Position numbers and translations under genes: made by a program. A stretch of DNA of 64,000 nucleotides from Acanthococcus lagerstroemiae (taxonomy: Eukaryota; Arthropoda; Insecta; Hemiptera; Eriococcidae): the NCBI GenBank assembly GCA_031841125.1, contig CM063108.1, forward strand, positions 25,657,399-25,721,398, read 5' to 3'. How positions within the stretch are numbered: the first letter of the stretch is position 1; each line of letters starts with the position of its first letter. Below the pieces are notes generated by a model that saw only the letters and a list, made by a program, of their open reading frames with translations, was not told the origin of the DNA and made no database searches. Of the stretch, positions 1 to 9,850 are shown piece after piece.

Positions 1-952
1 CCAATCACGACTTTGGTCGAGTTTTCTTTTGTATTTTCCTTCACTGCCATTACAGATGTGCGCTGCTGGGTGGATGTTGTCTTCATTTGATGTTGCTGCA
101 GTCCACCTGGCTTATCTTCGGAGTTTTCTTTCTCCTAGGTGTGTTTGGTTACTGGTACCATATCGAAGTGGCCGGGAGGAGGTTTTAACCATCAACTTGA
201 TCCGGTGGTGGTAGCAGCGACTCCTATATTCGCTGACTACCCCTTTCCTTCCGGCCGATATGCCCATCTGGGGAGCGCCCGAAGGCCGTACCAGCTTAAG
301 CCCCCCCCCCACAAGGTGACACCAATTGCGAAGGTCCACTACCTTACCTACCTCCAGGTAGGATTAGCGTGGGGTAGGGAAGAGAGCTCACATTTTTTAA
401 TTTACATCATGCATGCGAAATATACGAGTATAATACAAATAAAAATATTTACAATCTTAAGCTAAACTATGACTATACTCTCAGTTATCTGTCGACCAGT
501 CAGTCAGTGTCTCAGTCAGCTTGAGGTTGTCTATTGCCTCCTTCAATTTTATGACGTGTACCTATCGGCTTCCATCTTCCTTCCCCGCTCGCCACTTCGG
601 CAACACACCCAAGACGGCTGGGTCGCTCCAAGTAGAGGGGGCCGCCTTCATGGTCAGCCGGTTACTACAAGACTTCAGCCTCAGGTTCTCTGTCGCTTCC
701 TCAAAGTGGGTCGAGCAGATGAGTCGAGTATCAGGTTCCAAGGTCTCCTATCAGTGATGCTTCTCGGGATGGGAAGGGACAATCACAGGTGCCAAGATGT
801 CATTGGGCTTCTCCTTTCTCCATCAACTTTTCTCACCCGCTGCGGTCATTGTCTCTTCTGCTGCTACTACAGCTTCTGTGGAGTGCCGCTTAGTGATATT
901 CGTTGACGATAGGCCCGCCCCCTTCCAGGGTCTTCGACTGGCGGCTACGGGT
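1..952. other. Unassigned stretch, possibly 3' untranslated region of the adjacent R1 remnant
   Basis: No convincing coding region is visible. On the minus strand this lies directly downstream of the R1-clade reverse-transcriptase remnant and is more GC-rich than most of the window, so part of it may be that element's 3' UTR. I see no poly(A) tail or target duplication that fixes the 3' end. A run of ten C lies at about 301-310. Confidence 0.3.
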
Positions 953-1838
953 TCACCCTGATTTCCGATGTTGAAGCCTGCGACGGCTTCTGGACAGTGG
1001 GTATGTTGGTGCTGGTGGTGACGACGTGGCGGTACTTGTCGCTCGGACCAACGGGTTCTCCGCTTCCCAAAGTCGACGCACAGTCTTCGCCGCAAAGTCG
1101 GCCCACACTCTCCACTCCTCCGATAAAGCCGCCGGTGGTGGAATGGGTACATGTGGACCAGTCAGCGTGTCAGCGTGCACTCCGTGAGCACGTGTTTCGC
1201 AGACTGCGAAAACGCGCCCTCACACTCGCACTGGGGAGTGTCGCGCCGTGTCATTTTGTGCAGGTACTCGGCGAAGCTTCCGTATCCCGTCAGTGCCTGC
1301 GTTGTCCAAAACGAGAACTGTATTTTGGACTTACGCCAGGCGCTGATGTTGGGGAAAATCGAGTGCGTTCATCGACCAGTCGACGCCTCGTCCCAACGTT
1401 TTTTCCAATATTGCTCGGTGATGCGGCGAAACTGCTTGGCCAGCCGCTGGTGAGATCATCATCATCTGCTTCGCTGTCGGTATAATCAGCGACGGCCTCC
1501 GCCACTATCTGGAACTAGCCGGAAGCGGTGCGGGCCACTCTGGGATACGGACCCTAGTTGATGACTGGCAAGCCACGACGGAGTAGCCACAGGACTGACC
1601 GCTCATGAATCGCGAGGTCTATCGGGGCAAGATAAGCCAGAATTAGTACTGCTTCCTGACTGACCGTCCGGTAGCCTCGGATGCAGAGAAGTTCTGCTTT
1701 CCTCTGCACCGACATAAGCGGTTGCCATGTCGTTCGTAGGACCGCTCGGTGGTACCAGACAGAGCTACAGTACAGGAGGTGTGTCTGCACGCATCCCTGC
1801 ACCATAGTCCGTCTCACCTTGAAGCTGTACCCGAACAT
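953..1838 (-). pseudogene. R1-clade non-LTR retrotransposon ORF2, C-terminal remnant
   Basis: Reading from 1838 down, the minus strand encodes the thumb and C-terminal region typical of R1-clade ORF2. A segment around VQRKAELL leads into GYRTVSQEAVLILAY and PIDLAIHER. After a frameshift come an R1-type linker ending in ISAW and the motif ALTGYGSFAEYLHKM (about 1260-1300). A Cys/His cluster of the form C-x-C...H-x4-C follows, then a tail containing SEEWRVWADFAAKTVRRL. The intact protein would use the reverse transcriptase for target-primed integration. Here the catalytic palm is absent, there is an in-frame stop where R1 relatives have Trp in a GRWT-like motif, and several frameshifts, so it is dead and 5'-truncated. 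A second, better preserved copy of the clade lies at 29.3-32 kb on the other strand. It is not in rDNA context. Confidence 0.8.
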
Positions 1839-1914
1839 TTTTGACGGCTCGATCAGTTGCCTGCCGGATGTACTCGGCCCAGTTGCTTCAGACTTGAAGC
1901 ATGCAGTATGTATT

Positions 1915-2130
1915 TCAGTCAGTATGCGGTGTAAAAATCAGAAAAATGACCAAATGTACACACATATGCGGTGAAATGTACGATCGTATGCGAAAATATT
2001 AATCTTTTCTTAAATATACAGAAATATGCGGAACCAACTTGGGCTCATTTTACTTGAAATTGTATGAATCGGAAAGATAATGTGGATATGCGCAGAAATA
2101 ATTAATGGGAAAAATATGCGAATGCATCAA
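1915..2130. repeat. Degenerate tandem motif ATATGCGG
   Basis: The motif TATGCG(G/A/C) recurs about six times (near 1924, 1965, 1988, 2025, 2082, 2114) at irregular spacings of roughly 25-60 bp in AT-rich DNA. It looks like a decayed short-unit array. Confidence 0.45.
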
Positions 2131-2139
2131 AAACTTACA

Positions 2140-3765
2140 CTATTTATTGCACTTCATACCTGCTTCAAAAACGAAACCCCTTTCCTAGCCTAGACTCTTC
2201 GATTTTGAAATCGCGCGCAAATTAATATCAAGATTTAGTTCAGTGTGTGAATTTCAGAACAAAGGTTTCGATATTTACGAACATTTTGGCCTTATTCCCT
2301 CAGTTTTGAGATTGGGAATATATAGATACCAAAAATGATTGTGCGACTTCTAAAACCTGAAGCTATAGGTTCCGATAATGCATGTATCGAATTTTTTGAT
2401 TATTTTTGATTATTTTTTTGAAAATTGGAGTACGAACTACGCTCACAATTCAAAACACGAACTATTTTTACTTTTTTTCTATCTGGCCTCTTGGCTATAC
2501 CTCAACAGCAATATTACATTCCTTTAACCGGGTCCCGTATCCATGCCGTCCACCTGATGATTCTCCTTATTTTTCTGTAATATTTCGCAAATTTTTATAC
2601 GTTTTATACTCGAGGAAAAACGGTTTTCTGTCTTTTTTTTCTCATTTGTTTCAGTCGCTTTCTTCGGGGCCTGGTAGGCCTACTCTACACGATCCCGTGT
2701 ATCGTTCGTATCATCCGCCAGAGGCGCCCAACTTAGATCAAACAATACTCATTCATCACCGACGGAAATCATATATAGGAAACTCGACTGATAAGACCAT
2801 CCCATCTCCAGCAATTTGTTTCCTCTCCTTGACGGGAGCAAAAACGTGTAACGTTAACCTAAATTGCGTATATTCGCGGGAAAAAATGGGCGCTGTGAAA
2901 AGAAAGAAACAAGAAAGATCGGTTTTGAATAGTGAAAAAATCATTAGAATTTTGATTCCGGCTCGAGACGGTCGAGACCGCCGAGGCAAAAACGATCTTT
3001 CCTTCGAAAATGACAAATTTCAAAATTTTCTCCCCCGCTCGAATATTCGAATGGAAAAAACGCATTAATCAAAAATATACAACGCTGAAAAAATCGCGGT
3101 ATAATGAAAATATGGCCTTATGAAAACTGTCATTCGGTTCATCATTGAAGGAATAAGAGAGAGGGAAAAAAAAAACTAAAGAAAAAAGACATAGAAAAAA
3201 AAATAGGAAATTTCGCCACAATATAGCATTGTTCCTTTTGTCGAAAGTATTATGAAAAAATATTCTCTTTCGATGGCGTGGTTTTCAATTTCCATCAACG
3301 TCATCCGGGATAATATATATATTTTTTTGGCTGCGAAATACGGTTCCCGATTCGTCTATAATTAAGGAACGTTAGGGCAAACCCGTATTTAACGAAACGT
3401 TAAACACATCCTAAAATTATTATAATCGATCGGTTATATTTCACTTTTTTGACATTCGGACCACCGCATTGTGTTCGATGCTCGTTAGAAAATACCGTCG
3501 CCTTTTTATATTTACGGATTAAGTTTGACGTTTTTACCCATTTTTTCGTTTAATTTTTTTTTTTCTCGAAAGGGTATACGCCTAATTTATGGCGTAGAAT
3601 TAATTTTTTGTTTATGGTCGAGACTTCGATCACCACCTTGTCAGTTCCGGAAAACGATGATATTGAGATATCTTCAAATTGGAGGTATCTCATCGAGAGC
3701 AAAACAAATAAATTAGAAATTTCGTAGAGAAAGTCTCCAGCACACGGCTCACCAATAAATTGTTG
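2140..3765. other. Unassigned single-copy noncoding DNA
   Basis: AT-rich, no recognisable repeat or protein. The part from about 2870 to 3500 mixes CpG-containing runs with long A/T tracts, like insect intronic or intergenic sequence. The long open frame at 2406-3068 is discussed among the rejected items. Confidence 0.4.
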
Positions 3766-3770
3766 CTTAA

Positions 3771-3940
3771 AAAATAATTTCCGTGGAAATGTGGACCACT
3801 GGACTGAAATCATGAAGAGCTATATCATACTGATTAGCTTCACGCAATACGCACAACTGAACTGAACTGTGAACTGAAAACTAGAATTAAGCTCTGTGTC
3901 GGTCGGAATTGTATAGGATGGGAGGGCCAGCCAGGAGAAG
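3771..3940 (+). repeat. Dispersed repeat family A, copy 1
   Basis: About 170 bp sharing the ordered landmarks GGAAATGTGGACCACTG, CATGAAGAGCTA, TGATTAGCTTCACGCAATAC, repeated ACTGAACTG, GGTCGGAAT and GGAGGGCCAGCCA with copies at about 5.33 and 32.35 kb. It has no coding capacity. Family identity is unknown to me; it often sits beside family C in larger composites. Confidence 0.65.
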
Positions 3941-4233
3941 CCCGATTGCATCCGAAAAGTAGCCTTCACACCTTTTTCATAGTCTTATTGCGTCCTGTTT
4001 TTGCCTCTTTGCCCCTAGCTTCGAATGGTTTGATTGCGAGCAATCCGCTTCCCTAATAGTTCGATTGTGTCCATAATAAAATATTATGTTTAACCAAGTG
4101 ACGTCATAACATTACCTCACCTAGCATGTTCTCGTTTTTTTTTTGCGTGCTGGGCTCTGCTTGGTTGAAAAAGAAGCAGCTTTCTTGCCTCAAATCCCAG
4201 TTTTGGCTTTTTTATGTGCTAAGGCTTTGTGAC

Positions 4234-4253
4234 TTTTTTTTTTTTTTTTTTTT
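4234..4253. repeat. T20 homopolymer
   Basis: A run of 20 T residues at the left edge of the AGTCTGA minisatellite. Confidence 0.9.
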
Positions 4254-4269
4254 GTGTGTCAATCTGGGA

Positions 4270-4455
4270 CGGAGTCTGGATGAGTCACAGCTCAACCTCC
4301 GTAAGCCTAAATAGAGTCAAAAAGTCTGAACGAATCCAAGTGAGTCTCACATGCTTCAAAATGTGGTCTGATACATTTCAAAGAGTCAACATGGGTCTCA
4401 TCAAAGTCTAACAAGGCTGAACAAGTCTGAAAGAGTCTGATTGAGTTCTAGCAAA
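4270..4455. repeat. Degenerate minisatellite, AGTCTGA-type units
   Basis: Units of about 10 bp built on (G)AGTCTGA(A/T) recur across the segment: GAGTCTGGATGAGTC, AAAGTCTGAACGA, AACAAGTCTGAAAGAGTCTGA. A similar array in the opposite orientation lies at about 43.03-43.16 kb. Confidence 0.6.
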
Positions 4456-4524
4456 ATCTGATATTCTTTACGAAAAGTAGGAAACGCAATCTGAATGCGT
4501 CTTTTAGAGTGTGAGTGGTCATAA

Positions 4525-4950
4525 CCCTTTCGCTCCCAACAGGACACCGTTTGTCCCAACGGTTTTTGAAAAATTCGACTGGGTCAAATATACCTACGCT
4601 GAAAACAATGCTAGTAGTCGAAAGGGTAGTTTCCGGTGCCGGGGGTGCGGTGTCTCAGGGGCCACTTTGGTATGCGTGCATCGCCATACGTCCCACAACA
4701 CCATCCCACTGGTAGTGTGCCTACAGAAGCATAACTCAGCTCACTCACATCTCGGTAGATGGCATGATTGTTTCGGAGATAATTTTTTTGACTCTCATTA
4801 CTCTACCAATGGGACATACGCTGTCCCAGGTCCACTGGGCTCAAGGGGGAGTGAAAAGTTCTCCGACACTGGGTTCTTATTATGGGAAGTTTATTCAACA
4901 ATTTCCAGTGAAAAAATAATTCAAATAAAAAAAAAATTGGAGCGAACGGG
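4525..4950. mobile_element. piggyBac-like MITE (CCC termini, TTAA-type site)
   Basis: The left end is CCCTTTCGCTCC at 4525, preceded by ATAA. The right end is the inverted GGAGCGAACGGG ending at 4950, followed by TTAA. The inverted ends agree at 11 of 12 positions. CCC termini at a TTAA site are the hallmark of piggyBac-type elements; the left TTAA must have mutated to ATAA. There is no transposase, so the element is non-autonomous. A SINE-like family B copy is embedded at about 4619-4712. Confidence 0.55.
4619..4712 (-). repeat. SINE-like family B, copy 1 (inside the piggyBac-like MITE)
   Basis: Matches in inverse orientation the unit defined at 56157-56335: GGTAGTTTCCGGTGCC, GTGTCTCAGGGGCCACTTTGG, then TATGCGTGCATCGCCATACG (the second landmark is given from 4650). 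The copy is truncated relative to the 179-bp copy and nested in the surrounding MITE. Confidence 0.6.
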
Positions 4951-5321
4951 TTAAAGCTGCATTATATGACCAAAAATTATATTAGCTTTCCAAAATAAGA
5001 CCTAAATCTACATAGGTGCTTTTTCTACTGCATTTCTAAACAGGGCAAGTTGTGCACTGACTGACCTTTACGTTTTCTGTTCCGCGGTTTATTAAGATTT
5101 TGAAGAATAGTTATCTGGATGTATAGTGAAAGTCTTGACTGTAGTTCGGTCCACATCGTCGTGGTGCCCTTTGGATGACGCTAATGGATTGGAACGCAGT
5201 GGAACTATGAGTCTGGACAAAATCATACCCTACATCGGGCCGCAATGAAACCATTCATTTTCTTCAATAATTTATCTCCCCTTACTGACCTGGACGCAAT
5301 CAGACGACGACCGACCAGCCA

Positions 5322-5515
5322 ATAGACATATCCATGTCAAAATAATTTTCATGGAAATATGGACCACTGCATTGAAACCATGAAGAGCTAATTATACTGA
5401 TTAGCTTCACGTAATACGCACAACTAAACTGAACTATGAACTGAACTGGAATCAAGTTCCGTGTTGGTCGGAAATAGGATAGGAGGGCCAGGCAATAGTC
5501 ATGCCCATGTCAAAA
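5322..5515 (+). repeat. Dispersed repeat family A, copy 2
   Basis: Same landmarks as copy 1: ATGGACCACTG, ACCATGAAGAGCTA, GATTAGCTTCACG, GAACTGGAATCAAGTTC, GGAGGGCCAGGCAATAG. It begins and ends with a CCATGTCAAAA motif, suggesting that units can abut head to tail. Confidence 0.65.
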
Positions 5516-5549
5516 AGGCTTCACAGAGTCGGGAGTAATGTTTGATGGA

Positions 5550-5647
5550 GTGTATGGTGAAGCACGCATGCCAAAGTGGCTCTTCAAATACCGCACACCT
5601 ATCCGCAGAAACTAACCTTTCGAGTATCGCATCAGTGACTAAAGGGG
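5550..5647 (+). repeat. SINE-like family B, copy 2
   Basis: Contains GCACGCATGCCAAAGTGGC, CCGCACACCTATCCGC and CTTTCGAGTATCGCATCAG in the same order as the copies at 6.15 and 56.16 kb. Immediately precedes a fold-back element. Confidence 0.6.
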
Positions 5648-5656
5648 ATAGTTTTT

Positions 5657-5834
5657 AAAATCATTTCAGACGTATTTCAGTCTTCATAAGTCTTCCGGAA
5701 GAAATTTTTTGAATTTTCTTAAGATTAAAGTCAGGTATAATAATCTTAAACAGTCAAGGATGATAATCTTATACAAATTCGAAAAATTCCTTTTGGAAGA
5801 CTTATGACGAGTAAAATACGTCTGAAAGAATTTT
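5657..5834. mobile_element. Small fold-back element with ~60-bp inverted repeats
   Basis: The left arm 5657-5716 and right arm 5775-5834 are imperfect inverted repeats (for example TTTCAGACGTATTT, CATAAGTCTTCC and AATTTTTTGAATTT on the left, with their complements on the right). They are separated by a 58-bp AT-rich loop. There is no coding capacity. A MITE is likely, but I cannot identify a clear target duplication or superfamily. Confidence 0.6.
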
Positions 5835-6084
5835 AAAGAAGTATGGTAACAAATTCTCCCTTCCTCTGAACCGTGAAAAGTTGAGAATTACTGATTTTTA
5901 CAAATCAGATTGTTGAAAAAAAGACTGAGACTTTTTTGAAATTATAAACAACCCCCGTCCACTTCGGAATTTTTTTGTTTTACGATATCGCCCAGAGGCA
6001 CTTAGTTTGAGCTTCTGAAGTCAAAGTAGTTAGCAAAATCAATTGGATGAGAGGTAGAAATTATTTAAAAGACGAGGAGCGGAA

Positions 6085-6310
6085 AATGAGAAAAATGGCA
6101 ATCCTGATGAAGAATATTATTTTTTCAACTTTCTCCCGTGGAGAGGGTAATCCATTGGTGGAGCCTATGGCGATGCACGCATGCCAGATTGGCTTCTTAG
6201 ACACCGCACCCCTGTCCCCGGAAACTCTCCTTTCGAGTATCGCATCAGTGACCGAAGGGACATGGAGATGAAGTAGGAGGAGTATTGGCCAGTCATTGTT
6301 ATGGTGATGG
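6085..6310 (+). repeat. Dispersed repeat family E, copy 1, interrupted by a family B unit
   Basis: The left part (ATGAGAAAAATGGCAAT, GATGAAGAATATTA, TCAACTTTCTCCCGTGGAGA) matches 9757-9815. The right part after 6263 (GGAGATGAAG...GTCATTGTTATGGTG) matches the continuation at 9808-9850. The 118 bp at 6145-6262 between them are a family B copy, flanked on both sides by TGGAGA, so it inserted into a pre-existing family E copy. Confidence 0.55.
6145..6262 (+). repeat. SINE-like family B, copy 3
   Basis: Contains GGCGATGCACGCATGCC, ACACCGCACCCCTGTCCCCG, GAAACTCTCCTTTCGAGTAT and CGCATCAGTGACCGAAGGG. TGGAGA lies at both boundaries (6139-6144 and 6263-6268), a candidate short target duplication. The uninterrupted family E paralogue at 9.76 kb lacks this block. 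Confidence 0.6.
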
Positions 6311-6712
6311 CGTAATATCCTTAAAATTTGAGCTCGATTTGATGAAATTAACGAATACCCCTGTTTATGAGAACATACTTTGATTTTTGCCTCCAAGTCG
6401 TCCACAAAGGGCACAAAATTGGAATTCCAAGAAAATTTATTCCTCCGCATCTAAACTCTCAGACGGAAATTGGAAAACCTATTTTCTTAGAAATGTCCAG
6501 CTTTTATGCTGAGTCAATTAAATTTCGCCTACTGTTATTACTTTTCAGAAGAAAATTTAAAATTAAGAAAAATTTAGAAACGAAAATAGAAAGGCAGAAA
6601 TTAAGGTGGAGGGATGATTTCGGTAGGTTCTTAAAACTATGAAATCTGAAAGGGAAGGGGAGGGGAGGGGAGAAGGGAACTTGATAATTCGTACCCTAAT
6701 GAAAAAAATATT

Positions 6713-7330
6713 TCCATGGAAATTTTTATTAACAGCACGGCTGCAGACTGTAGTTGTGCAGGGCGCAGCAAAGATCATGATGAATGAGCACATGGCTGGA
6801 AGAAAAATAAATTTTACATGAAAATGTCAACCACTGAACTGAATTGTCACCATGAAGAGCTAAATCATCTTCGTGTTGGGGACATGGAAATTTCTATTAA
6901 CAAAACGGCTGCAGATTGCAGTCGCGTAGCAACAAAACTGCTGCAGACTGTAGTCGCGCAGGGCGCAGCAAATGTCAACCACTGAATTCTTGTCGAATGG
7001 AGCGTTACGGTTTTCGCTCAAGTATACCAATGGCTGAAAGAAAATGGAAATGTCAACCACTGAACTGAACCGTCACCATGAAGAGCTAGAGAACTGTGAG
7101 CTGAACTGAGCTGAAAATGAGAAGAGAACCTGAGGTAATGCTCGGAAGGGCGGTAGCTTCGTGTCGAGGGGGGCGTTACGGTTTTCGCTCAAAGAAATAA
7201 ATTTTTATGGAAATGTATAAACACGATTTCGCTCAAGTATACTCACTAGTATGACGTCATAGTAACAGGAGCGTTCCGGTGGGGGGATGCGTTGCGGGGG
7301 GGGAGGCTTTACGGTTTTCGCTCAAGTATC
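6713..7330 (+). repeat. Composite of dispersed families A and C
   Basis: Family C landmarks recur in series: TTCCATGGAAATTT, TATTAACA(G/A)(C/A)ACGGCTGCAGA, CAGTCGCG(C/T)AG, ATGAGCACATGGCTG, then GGAGCGTTACGGTTTTCGCTCAAGTATA. Partial family A units (TCAACCACTGAACTGAA, CACCATGAAGAGCTA) lie between them at about 6825 and 7050. At least two C and two A partial units alternate, like a decayed tandem composite. The same arrangement recurs at 31.97-32.57 kb. Confidence 0.6.
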
Positions 7331-9725
7331 ATCATCAGTAGTCCTCGCTCATTACTGAGCGCTAGGTGACCCGCTAGCGACTTCCTCCACCATTATCCTC
7401 CATGAGTGCCTGTTCTCCGCCTCTCGGATCAATCGCGGCAGCCCGCAGTTGGACACTTTCTCCAGTTGATCGATGCATCTCTTTGGCGAGCTTCCTCTGG
7501 ATCGCTTCCCCTCCACTTTGCCTTGAACAACTATTTTCTCCAGGTTTTCACCCGGTCGCCTCGTTATTATGTCCAAAAAAATTTGAGGATTCGACTATAG
7601 CAAATAGACGAAAGGCGCTGGTGGATATTCAACGCTTTGAGTATCGACGCGTTTGTCCTTTTGGCTGTCCAAGGTATCCGCAATATTCTACGATATACCC
7701 ACCAGGGTGGCCCTTAAAAATCAAATTTCGAAAATTTCAGCTCCCACCCCCTAGAACTATTACTTCATATGAAAGAATGATCCCCTAAAAATTTCAATTT
7801 TAAAGCGGCCCGAATGAAGGGATTTCATTAAAATGGAGGTTGCGCGGTCGAGCACGCTACTCATACGTTACAGTGCCAGGTGAAGAACGATGCTTTTTCA
7901 CGGTAAGCATACGCTTGTAAAAGTACAGTTGGCGTTTCAAACTTTTTCACCGCAGATAGTGACTTTTTTAGCTTTTTACTCAAAAATACCTAGTAAAAAT
8001 AATTCCCAACTTGAAAAAAAAAATTAAAAAATAGAAAATACTTAGTGATTAATGAATTGCAGAAAACCTTTTAGAAAAATACATAATGTTCTTTTGCATG
8101 TGAGATGCCCTTTCTCTTGCCCTCATCACATGCATCAGTCATCAAGAAATTATGAATAGGAGCTATATCTCCTGGGTGCATCTCCTGTTAGAAAGAAGAT
8201 AGGGCTTCTTAGGTAAATACTTGGCTAGATCATTTTGAAATTAGATAAACATTGTCTTAATGTATCCAACTTAATTTTTTCATTAAAATGGTATCCATAT
8301 TAATAGTTAATTATTTTAGCACTTTCATAGCAAATTGGGGGAGGTCATTTAAAGGTTATTTATTTTCGAAATTCGATTTGTTTCAGAAAGTATAAACAAA
8401 TAACATTAAACATTCGTTAAATTTTTATAATTCATACACATTAGGAATAAAAACAAACATTAAACATTCGTAACATTTTAGTATTTCAATCATATTAAAC
8501 TAAGTGTTGATTTTTCAGAATTTGGGTACTGTATTCCGTATTTCTTCATACCTTGTATTAAAAATTGTTTTTGTTCTTCATTGTTGCTTATTTAAAAAAT
8601 CTTGACAGTGAGGGACAATTCACAATTTCGTTTGCTCCCTTCGCTCGTAATTCACAGTTTAAACAATAAATAAAAACCCAATGATTAACATTATTAAATC
8701 AGTAAACTAGAATACACTGAGTAGAACAGAAGAAAAAAAAAATTAATATATTCATTTTTTAAGTCAGAAATGCAAAAACTGAATTTTAGTCAACAAAATT
8801 AAACGGCGTATCTCACGGACCGTTGATGCCCGAGTTTTTTCGCGGGTCGCAACGGACATGCAAGAATAGTCGGTGCGTTACCTTCATTTTATTGAAATCT
8901 CTCATTCGAGTCACCTTGAAAGTGATCAATTGAGCTGAAATTTTTAAGGGAATGTTTTTTCATATGAAGGAACAATTCTAGGGGGTGGGAGAGCGAAATA
9001 TCAGGAAAAAAAATTTCGTCATCCATAACAGAGGGCCACCCTAATACCCACATTTCAAAGGCGTCAATTCTTTTACGGTCGTCTGCCTTGATCGTCCAGG
9101 TTTCGCAGCCATAAAGGAACACTGGAAGGACGAGCGTAGTTACTACCCTTAATTTGGTGGCTGTGGTTAACCCTCTGTCCTTCCATAGTGGTGCTAATCT
9201 TGTCGCTGCTTCTCGAGCTATGACAGTTCTTCTTATTTCGACGCTGCTCCCTCCATTTTTATCTATCAACAATCCCAGGTATATGTACATTTGTATAAGT
9301 CGATCTACTTTCTCGAATTTTTCCAACTCGTTTGATGGTCGCAAGGTTTCCGCCCGGTCGATTACCATGACCTTCGTTTTATTTCTATTAGGCGTCAGGC
9401 CGCACTCTTCACTGTTTCTTTCGACTCGTTCTAGTAGTTGCTTCAATTCGTCTTCCGATTCAGCACACAATGCAGTGTCGTCCGCGAACCGGAGGCTGCT
9501 GATCGTATAACCTCCTATCCGTACTTCTCCATTCCACTCGTCTAAACTCTTCCTCGTGATGTATTTTCCGTATACATATGTTGAAGAGTACAGGTGATAA
9601 GAACACCCTTGTCTTACTCCCTTTTCTGGCTAGAACTGAGATGAATACGTGTCCTGGAGTCATACCGTCGCTCTACTGTCGGCATATACATTGTGTATCA
9701 GTGTAATCAGATGTTCCGGCACCCC
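7330..9725 (-). pseudogene. RTE-like non-LTR retrotransposon RT and C-terminus, split by a hAT-like insertion
   Basis: The minus strand from 9725 encodes a 5'-truncated reverse transcriptase: WVEMGVPEHLITLI, a frameshifted GVRQGC segment, the catalytic box RFADDTALCAESEDEL (about 9465-9510), a thumb with YLGLLIDKNGGSSVEIRR and the block LYGCETWTIKADDRKRIDAF. At FEMW the frame runs into a 1.3-kb insertion (7703-9043). Beyond it the expected continuation YRRILRIPWTAKRTN resumes at about 7695, followed by VVQGKVEGKRSRG and the C-terminal NRHSWRIMVEEV. It ends in an ATGATGATGAT-type tail near 7330. Frameshifts and stops make it inactive. The endonuclease is missing. Clade placement (RTE-like in a broad sense) is from motif style only. 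Confidence 0.8.
7703..9043. mobile_element. Non-autonomous hAT-like element, 1,341 bp
   Basis: Ends are CAGGGTGGCCC (left) and the inverse of TAGGGTGGCCC (right), inside imperfect inverted repeats of roughly 150 bp (shared blocks CCCACCCCCTAGAA, TTCATATGAAA, TTAAAAATTTCA). The flanks are an exact 8-bp duplication, ATACCCAC, at 7695-7702 and 9044-9051. YAGGG termini plus an 8-bp duplication indicate the hAT superfamily. The AT-rich interior has no transposase. Removing the element and one duplication restores a continuous reverse-transcriptase reading frame across the junction, which independently confirms the boundaries. Confidence 0.85.
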
Positions 9726-9756
9726 CATTTCAACCCAGTACTAAAAGCATATAACA

Positions 9757-9850
9757 TGAGAAAAATGACAATAACGATGAAGAATGTTACTTTTTTAACT
9801 TTCTTCCGTAGAGAGGGAAATGAAGAGATACCTGCCGGCGATTGTTACAG
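9757..9850 (+). repeat. Dispersed repeat family E, copy 2 (uninterrupted)
   Basis: Matches 6085-6144 plus 6263-6310 without the family B block: ATGAGAAAAATGACAAT, GATGAAGAATGTTAC, TTAACTTTCTTCCGTAGAGA, GCGATTGTTACAGTGGTGG. Confidence 0.55.

Noticed and set aside
2406..3068. A 220-codon plus-strand open frame
   Set aside because: Long for AT-rich DNA, but it begins in low-complexity sequence, has no recognisable domain or plausible initiation and splice context, and overlaps open frames on the other strand. Judged a chance frame.
4511..4954. 147-codon plus-strand frame
   Set aside because: It spans the piggyBac-like MITE and its nested family B copy end to end, so it is a by-product of repeat sequence.
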